A stretch of DNA of 64,000 nt from Nitrospira sp. Its GTDB lineage: Bacteria; Nitrospirota; Nitrospiria; Nitrospirales; Nitrospiraceae. Positions 55,201 to 61,200 of the stretch are shown here, piece after piece. Under the pieces are notes generated by a model. That model saw nothing but the letters and a program-made list of their open reading frames with translations. It made no database searches and was not told the origin of the DNA. Numbering within the stretch: the stretch's first letter is position 1; each line of letters opens with the position of its first letter. The translations under genes were made by a program, and so were the position numbers. The stretch spans positions 248,001 to 312,000 of the forward strand of contig JARFXP010000002.1 in the NCBI GenBank assembly GCA_029194675.1. Direction: 5' to 3'.

Positions 55201-57157
55201 CAGGGAAGACCGTCCGGGAGACAAGCGGCTGATTGCCTACATCGTGAGCGAGAGTCCCGCATGCGACGCAGCAGCCATCCGATCATTCACGGCCGAAACG
55301 CTGCCGGACTACATGGTCCCTTCCGTGGTGATGTTCCTGGATACATTGCCATTGACGCCGAACGGAAAGGTTGATCGGAAGGCCTTGCCGGTGCCGGATG
55401 ACGATCAACTGTCGCCGCGCGACGGAGCCCCGGGCACCGCGACCGAAGAGATTCTGGCCGGGATCTGGGCCGAGATCCTCGGCCTCAAGCACCTCGGCGT
55501 CCACGATAACTTTTTCGAGCTGGGCGGCCATTCGCTCCTCGCGACACAGGTGGTATCACGGGTTCGCTCGGTCTTTCATATTGAATTGCCGTTGCGCGCT
55601 TTATTCGATCATCCCACCGTTGAAGAGTTTGCCGCTGCTGTCGACCGTTCTGTGGCAGCAGAAGGAGGTAGACAACTTCCGCCGCTTGTGCTTACGCCGA
55701 GAATCGAATCCATGCCGTTATCATTTGCGCAGCAGCGGCTCTGGTTTCTATGGCAACTCGCCCCGGACAGTCCGATGTATAACGTTCCCGTGGCTCTGCG
55801 AATCACCGGCTCCTTGGATGAAGCGGCGCTGGCAAACAGTTTCTATCAATTGGCGTGCCGCCATGAGGTAGTACGTACAACGTTTCCCATGAGCGGAGGT
55901 CAGCCGATACAGGTCATCGCCCCGGAACCCATACATTCGATGTCCGTATCCGACCTCAGGGATGTGTCGACGGACGAACGCGAGGCAATCGTTCAATCGC
56001 TGACGCGGGAAGAAGCACTAAAGCTATTTGATCTGTCGAGCGGACCATTACTGCGCGTGCACTTGTTGCGAATAGACGACCAAGAACAGGTCCTGCTCGT
56101 CACCATGCACCATATTATTTCAGATGCTTGGTCAATGACTGTACTTATTGATGAGATAACGAAGTTATACGCCGCATCTGTGACCGGACAGGCATGCTCG
56201 TTGTCGCCGCTGTCGGCGCAATACGCAGATTATGCGGTATGGCAGCGGACATGGCTGGCGGGAGATGTACTGGACAGACAATTGGCGTATTGGAAACAAC
56301 AGTTGAAAGATGTTCCCGTGATTGCCTTGCCGACGGATCGGCCGAGACCAACTGTCCAGACCTACCGAGGTGCCATTCATTCTATGAGCATATCCAATGG
56401 TGTGGTGGACCGGCTCAGAACCTTGGGGCGAAGGCGTGGGGCGACGTTGTTTATGACCCTCCTGACTGTGCTGAAGGTGCTGCTTAGATATGAGACCGGT
56501 CAGCGGGACATCGTGGTGGGGACCGACGTGACCAATCGCAACCTGCTAGAAGTTGAAAACCTCATAGGCTTCTTTGTCAATCAAATCGTACTGCGTGTGG
56601 CTGTCGATTCTACGCTCTCATTCCAAGAGCTGCTTGATCGGGTTCGTGATGTGACGCTGGCGGGGCATGCTCATCAGGATGTACCGTTTGAAATGCTGGT
56701 CGCTTCCCTCAAGGTGAAGCGCGAGCTTCAGTACTCGCCCTTGTTTCAAATCAAACTGATTCTGCAACAAGCCCCTCCACCGGCAGACGAGCCTCCGGGC
56801 TTGTCGCTCAGCGTCATGGACAATGAAAAGACAACCGCCGAATTGGATATGTTACTCAATTTTGAAGAGAGCGCCGATGGATTGAGTGGATGGGTTGAGT
56901 ACAACATCGATCTCTTCGATGCCGGGAGCATCGCTCGGCTTGCGAGATATTTCTCAGTGATTGTCGAGCAGGTTGCAACGAATCCCCACGTCACGGTTGA
57001 AGAACTCGAACGCATGCTGGCGGAGCACGACAATCTCCAGCGAACCAGATTCCGGCAAGAACATCACCAAGCGACCAGTAGGAATCTCAAGAGCATCCGG
57101 CGAAGGGCAATGAGCCCGCCCCCTATAAACCTCTCAAGCATGAGGACCGATCGATGA
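49259..57157 (+). CDS. NRPS: C-A(Asp)-PCP-C-A(Gly)-PCP-C, ending in a lone C domain
   Basis: 2632 residues, ATG with GGAG upstream. Module 1 has a DCL-type C (HHILLDGW near 144), A near 627 with code D-L-T-K-I-G-H-V-G, the aspartate pattern, and PCP near 1011 (GGDSI). Module 2 has a DCL-type C (HHAILDGW near 1236), A near 1706 with D-I-L-Q-L-G-L-V-W, the glycine pattern, and PCP near 2083 (GGHSL). It then ends with an LCL C domain (about 2150-2575; HHIISDAW near 2284) and a short basic tail, with no A domain following. The matching A domain is in the NRPS after the second hydroxylase gene, so one module is split between proteins. The second half is lower in GC than the first. Confidence 0.92.
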   Translation: MSKKKDIESIHYLSPLQEGLLFHAVSDADADPYFTQTGFIIDGELDIKPFEQAWQKVVERHPILRTGFVWDGLKKPMQVARRGVRVPLQLLDWRAHHSRRRDEALAMFLREDRRKPFDLLTPPMMRLTLIQMENNRWYFINSHHHILLDGWSVALLLREVLNCYDALAHGRQPVLPPVRPYAEYLTWLRSRNLESAEIFWRNGLAEFSTPTALPLEMPQRVASDELKSLPYAEQEVRLSKAEVETLTAAAKRRRLTLNTLAQGAWSILLHRCTGAREVLFGATVSGRPAELPGSDVMVGLFINTLPVRVTLPPDVKLEDWLASLQEQNSLLRQYEWTPLSRIQRWSDTPGGRPLFDSIIVFESYPEDGSDRDQLGLRITPLASHRQDAEYVLTAGRNNYPLSLMVEPAAELRLILSYARERFAHGDIARLLGYYRTLLMAMAERPEVRLGELSPLNEAERGRLLMDWNRTMVPVKSERIHERIARVAHERSDAVAVVYEGQSLTYGELDARANRLAQYLQKLGIGPDMRVGLCVERSLDLIVGLLGVLKAGGAYVALDPKLPKERLAFMLSDSGARVVLTQAASGDLSSDSMLRQVYLDRDWPEIVAGTDEPLRRHVRPENLAYVIYTSGSTGRPKGVTVEHRQVVNYVSGLLSRLSLDEATSFATLSTVAADLGNTSIFGALCSGRTLHMLSVDRGFDPDAVADYMAGHRIDVLKIVPSHLTGLLEAGRPEHVLPRRCLILGGEAVHSSLVERIRTLAPDLEIINHYGPTETTVGVLTHRIDAEPDRHAAIPIGRPLANSQVFILNPDGQPTPVGVSGELYVGGDGLARGYLARPDLTAERFVPNPFSGRGGRLYRTGDRARYRPDGTVEFHGRLDNQVKVRGFRIELGEIETQLRGDGRLKDAVVIVREAADGTKQLAAYVAGPADLDLDSVRSHLAVHLPDYMIPSTLTVLDALPLTANGKIDRAALPDPEQAQTPQRDAYAAPRNDVETTLAQIWADVLHVDRVGIHDNFFAIGGDSILCLQIVAKAHRAGIKLTPKLVFQHHTIAALVASLDEQVPLTGAEEPRPDTASIEPFALARVDKSQLDSILARFGADVEDVYPSSPMQQGMLLHSFQGDKTGVYHNQLTYTFSADFDDRAFTQAWQRMIEDHAILRTGFLWNVAPEPLQIVFRSIPVPIERRDWRGLSDERERETALREYLAQDRIRGFDVAKPPLMRLCIIRMREQLWCIVWSLHHAILDGWCQALLLKEVLETYYLLRSGQVPRKHSTSSYRNYIQWLLRQDMTAAEAFWRQFLHSFHTPTRLIYSTKPVRPLDRRYGEHRVEFSQGRTAGIHRLAQSLHVTVNTVIQGAWAILLSRYSGEQDVLFGITVSGRPPDLPGGQAIIGLFINTLPLRVQVAPEANLENWLRDIQATNVELRGYEYSPLLRVQGWSGIKRGVPLFDSVLVFQNYVIDDAIEKHSQELGIDLLDGEEGWTDFPLTVTVVPDQQLSLIFSYDRQCIDDRSVECIAEHWGLLLDSMVANSASRLTELSIVSTGDQQRLLVDWNATERSYPSRCLHEIFESQVEHTPDAIAVISEEIALTYRELNTRANQLARVLREEGVGSDVLIALCLERSHDLLVAMLGILKAGGAYVPLDPTYPKERLKYMLRDSMAPIALTHRKLLEGMKLDGVQLIDMDDWGRMVGQSDQNLPVTQSPDHLAYVIYTSGSTGKPKGVMVRHCSVVNFLLSMIEALRPCNDEVVAATTSVSFDIAVLELFLPLVIGAKTVIVSRDVVVEGPRLVAELERVGATFMQATPSGWRLLLSAKRLPKLKVLCGGEVFPRELAREFLANQLNPYNLYGPTETTVWSMIASVTHADDTVPIGLPIGNTQVYLLDASFCLVPIGVPGEVYIGGDGLARGYWQRPELTAERFIPNPFSRQPGGRLYRTGDQARYRPDGTVEFLGRVDHQVKIRGYRIELGEIEARMMQHPHVREAVVVVREDRPGDKRLIAYIVSESPACDAAAIRSFTAETLPDYMVPSVVMFLDTLPLTPNGKVDRKALPVPDDDQLSPRDGAPGTATEEILAGIWAEILGLKHLGVHDNFFELGGHSLLATQVVSRVRSVFHIELPLRALFDHPTVEEFAAAVDRSVAAEGGRQLPPLVLTPRIESMPLSFAQQRLWFLWQLAPDSPMYNVPVALRITGSLDEAALANSFYQLACRHEVVRTTFPMSGGQPIQVIAPEPIHSMSVSDLRDVSTDEREAIVQSLTREEALKLFDLSSGPLLRVHLLRIDDQEQVLLVTMHHIISDAWSMTVLIDEITKLYAASVTGQACSLSPLSAQYADYAVWQRTWLAGDVLDRQLAYWKQQLKDVPVIALPTDRPRPTVQTYRGAIHSMSISNGVVDRLRTLGRRRGATLFMTLLTVLKVLLRYETGQRDIVVGTDVTNRNLLEVENLIGFFVNQIVLRVAVDSTLSFQELLDRVRDVTLAGHAHQDVPFEMLVASLKVKRELQYSPLFQIKLILQQAPPPADEPPGLSLSVMDNEKTTAELDMLLNFEESADGLSGWVEYNIDLFDAGSIARLARYFSVIVEQVATNPHVTVEELERMLAEHDNLQRTRFRQEHHQATSRNLKSIRRRAMSPPPINLSSMRTDR

Positions 57158-58224
57158 ACGATTCAAATCAGAAAACCGAGACCATGCCAAGATTGAGAGG
57201 CATACGCCGGAAGGCCATCAGCTTATCCCAGGAGCACCTTGTGACGGCGGAACCGCTTCTCCCCGGGAAAGTGCTTCCCTTGCTGGTTCAGCCAACTGTA
57301 ACAGGACTCAGCATAGTGGGTTGGGCCGAGCAACAACGAGAATGGGTGCAGACGCGGCTTCTGTATCACGGTGCCATCTTGTTTCGAAACTTTCAGGTCA
57401 ACGGGGTCACAGATTTTGAGCAGTGTGTGACGGCCCTATCCGGAGGTGCGCTGGAGTATCGTTTCCGGGCCTCACCGCGCACGCAAGTGGGTGCGAATGT
57501 GTATACGGCTACCGATTATCCGCCGGACCAGAGCATTTTCCCCCACAACGAGCACGCGTACTCTCCGGTCTTCCCGCTTCAGCTGTTCTTTTATTGCGCT
57601 GTTCCGGCGCAAAACGGCGGAGAAACTCCGATTGGGGATACGCGCGAGGTTCATCGGAGTATCGATCCAGAAATCAAGCGACGATTCCTCAAGAAGCAAA
57701 TCATGTATGTGCGTAATTATGGCGACGGTTTCGGCCTTCCATGGCCGACGGTCTTTCAGACTGAGGATAGATCTCAAGTGGAGGCATACTGCCGAAGCGT
57801 GGGAATAGAAGTGGAATGGAAGACAGGGAACCGACTGAGGACCAGGCAAGTGGGGCCGGCCGTCATGCGTCATCCACGAACCCAGGAGCCCATTTGGTTC
57901 AACCATGGAACATTCTTTCACGTCTCAACATTGGAACCAACCATACGAGAAGCGCTTCTGAAAGAATTCACTGAAGAGGATTTGCCTCAGAACACATACT
58001 ACGGAGATGGGCAGCCAATCGAGCCGGACGTTCTTGAACATCTTCGGTCGATCTATCAGGAAGCCATGGTTGTGTTTCCATGGCAACAGGGGGATGTGTT
58101 GCTATTGGACAACATGCTGGCCCTTCACGGGCGCAGGCCGTTCAGCGGACCGCGCAAAATCTTGGTGGCGATGGCAGAAGCCTGCCGCGGAGCCGATTTT
58201 CGCCTAGTGGCGGAGGAGATGTGA
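57154..58224 (+). CDS. SyrP/TauD-like Fe(II)/2-oxoglutarate amino-acid beta-hydroxylase (second copy)
   Basis: 356 residues, homologous along its length to the copy at 33769 but clearly diverged. Iron ligands are His131 and Glu133 (PHNEHAY) and His325 (LALHGRR); Arg334 (GPRKI) would hold 2-oxoglutarate. It sits exactly between an NRPS ending in a C domain and one starting with a C-like domain that has lost its catalytic motif, overlapping the first by four bases and two bases before the second. This placement suggests it docks on that degenerate domain and hydroxylates the residue loaded by the following A domain, for which I read a His-like code. The substrate is inferred, the enzyme family is secure. 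Confidence 0.88.
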   Translation: MNDSNQKTETMPRLRGIRRKAISLSQEHLVTAEPLLPGKVLPLLVQPTVTGLSIVGWAEQQREWVQTRLLYHGAILFRNFQVNGVTDFEQCVTALSGGALEYRFRASPRTQVGANVYTATDYPPDQSIFPHNEHAYSPVFPLQLFFYCAVPAQNGGETPIGDTREVHRSIDPEIKRRFLKKQIMYVRNYGDGFGLPWPTVFQTEDRSQVEAYCRSVGIEVEWKTGNRLRTRQVGPAVMRHPRTQEPIWFNHGTFFHVSTLEPTIREALLKEFTEEDLPQNTYYGDGQPIEPDVLEHLRSIYQEAMVVFPWQQGDVLLLDNMLALHGRRPFSGPRKILVAMAEACRGADFRLVAEEM

Positions 58225-58226
58225 TC

Positions 58227-61200
58227 ATGTCAGGGAGCGACGCACCGAATAGTATGGTCCAAGGGTATCGCCTGTCACCCCAACAAGAACGTGTGTGGTT
58301 GTTAGAGCGCGGTGCGCAGTCAATACGTCTTTTCGCCCGATGCCGCGTGATGCTCGAGGGCTCGCTTGATGCAGCGGTGTTGAAAATGGCGCTTGAGGAT
58401 ATCCTGCAACGTCATGAGATTCTCCGCACCACACTCCAATGTATTCCGGGCATGACGTTGCCTGTGCAGGTGATCGCAGAACAGAGTGCGTTGTCGCATC
58501 AGGAGTATGATTTGACGGGACGGATGCCTAGCGACCAGGAGTGTCAGATCGAAACGCTCCTGCAAGGATTGCAAGAGGAACGGGCCGATTCGATGAGCAG
58601 TTCGTCGATGCATACGATCTTGATAAAGCTCAGTGACGTCAAGCATCTGTTGATGATCGACTTGCCCGGCTATTGTGTAGATGGGGTGACATTCAAGAAT
58701 CTCATCCGCGAACTCGAAGCAACCCACGAGGCCTATGCTCAAGGCGTCAGTGCTGTTCTCGATGATCCGTTGCAGTACGCGGACTTTGCAGAATGGCAGC
58801 ACTCGTTATTGTCGGATGAAGCGGGGCAGGTTGGGCGTACGCATTGGCGCAAGCAGGCAGAGGGGATCGTCGGTCCGCTTGGAAATCGGTTGCCCTTCGA
58901 GCGGGCGCTCAGCGACGGTGTGAATCTCACTCTCAAGCGAATACCCATTGCCATATCGAAGAAGTGCTTGGCTCAAGTCAATTCCCTTGTCGAACAGAAG
59001 GCGAGTGCAAGCTCGACGTTTTTCTTGGCATGTTGGCGCATCTTGCTCCAACGGCTCATCGGACGAGAAGACATCGTGGTTGGTGTGGCCTGTGACGGCC
59101 GGACGCATGACGAAATGCGGAATGCCTTCGGGCCTTTTGCAAGATATCTCCCAGTACTGACCACTCTCGATCAGAACCTCCCATTTAGCACGGCTCTCGA
59201 GCGGCTCCAACAAGCTGTGGCTGAGGCTCATGAATGGCAAGAGTATTTCGCGTGGGAGGACATCCAGAACGCGCCAATACGCGGCGATGGTTCTTACTTT
59301 CCATTTTGTTTCGAATTCGAGGAAGAACAATCATCCTGCTCGAATGCCACGCTTTCATTCAGAATCGAGAGCAAAGAAACGTACCTCGATCGATTCAAAA
59401 TTCGACTCGTCTGTCATCGAAAAGACGGTTTCATCGATGCCATATTGCAATACGACGAATCGTGCTATCCGGATGAAGTGATGGCATGCCTTGCGAAACA
59501 GTTGGAGACGCTTGTGAGTCAAGCTGCATGCCAACCAGAGGCAGCCATCGGTGACATCGAGACATTGGGCGAGCTGGAATGCCACCAAGTGTTGCACACC
59601 TTCAATGTCTGTCCCCCTCAAGAGCGGTGCGATCAATGCCTACATCACTTATTTGAGGCACAGTCCGCGCATGCACCGGACAATATTGCTCTGGTATATG
59701 AGGAGCAATCAGTCACGTATCGCGAGCTTGATAGGCGGGCCAACCAATTGGCCCACTATCTGAAAAGTCAGGGAGTTGGACCTGAAACAGCGGTTGGGAT
59801 TTGTGTGGAGCGCTCCCCGGAATTGATCGTGGGGCTACTGGGGATTCTCAAGGCAGGCGGAGCCTATGTACCGATTGATCCATCGTATCCGAAGGATCGA
59901 AGGGACTATCTCCTCCACGATTCACGAGCTCCCATTCTGTTGATTCAGAATCGGTTTCGGGAGGAATTCCTCGGAACGCCGGTCTCCATCGTGAGTATTG
60001 ATTCGGAGACTCAGCCATTCGAGGAATACAGCGAGCTGAAACCATCGACTCATGAGACTCCGGCCGGAGTGGCCTATATCATCTACACTTCGGGTTCGAC
60101 CGGTCGCCCCAAAGGTGTGCTGGTCACTCATCGTAATGCGGTTCACTCTACAAAGGCACGGCGAGCTTACTACAAGAAGCCCGTGACCAGCTTTCTCTTA
60201 TTGTCTTCGTTTGCGTTCGATAGCTCGGTGGCGGGAATTTTTTGGACGTTGAGCCAGGGTGGCAGGCTCTGTCTTGTCCGGGAGGGAGTTCAGAAGGCTC
60301 CATCTGAACTTGGGGCGTTGATCGAACAGGCGCAAGTGACCCATTTGTTGTGTTTGCCCTCGCTGTATTCCGTATTGCTCGAACAAGTACCTGTCGCACA
60401 GCTGAACTCGCTCCACACCATCATTGTCGCGGGAGAATCCTGTCCGAAGGACTTGGTGGCTAGACACCAGGCGAATCTACCTCTTGCGCTGCTTTTTAAT
60501 GAGTATGGGCCAACTGAGGGGACCGTTTGGAGCACAGTGCATCGGACCAGTGTTTCAGATGAGGGGGCAACCGTATCGATCGGCCGACCGATTGCCGGTG
60601 TGAGGATCTACATTTTGGATGCCCACATGAGACCTGTGTCTATCGGCATGCTGGGTGAATTGTTCATAGCCGGAGAGGGACTGGCTCGTGCGTATCACGA
60701 CCGGCCGGACCTGACTGCGATGAAATTTATTCCAGACCCCTTTTCTCCAGTAGAGGGTGGCCGGTTGTATCGAACCGGTGATCTGGCTCGCTATAGACCA
60801 GACGGCACTATCGAGTTCGCGGGCCGAGGTGACCAGCAAGTAAAAATTCGCGGCTACCGCATCGAGCCGGGTGAGATCGAAGCACGACTTCTCGAACATC
60901 CTGCTGTACAGGACGCCATCGTTCTAGCGCGGGAAGCTGTTACAGGGGACATGCTCATGGTGGCGTACGTCGTCCAGCGGGAAAACGCCCAGGACACGAC
61001 TGCATTGCGAGAATTCCTCAAGGAGCGTCTGCCTGAATACATGATTCCGTCAGCGACGATCGTGTTGACAGGGTTTCCGCTGACGCCAAACGGGAAGGTC
61101 GATCGTAAGGCGTTGCCGATGCCGGATGTGACCGGGCAATTGGCGCATCAATATGTCGCGCCTCGATCGCCGACAGAAGAACTATTATGTGGGATTTGGG

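Noticed and set aside
58227-59560. First domain of the last NRPS as a starter C domain
   Set aside because: A starter C domain keeps HHxxxDG; here it is LPGYCVDG, and an upstream protein ends in a free C domain that can do the condensation.
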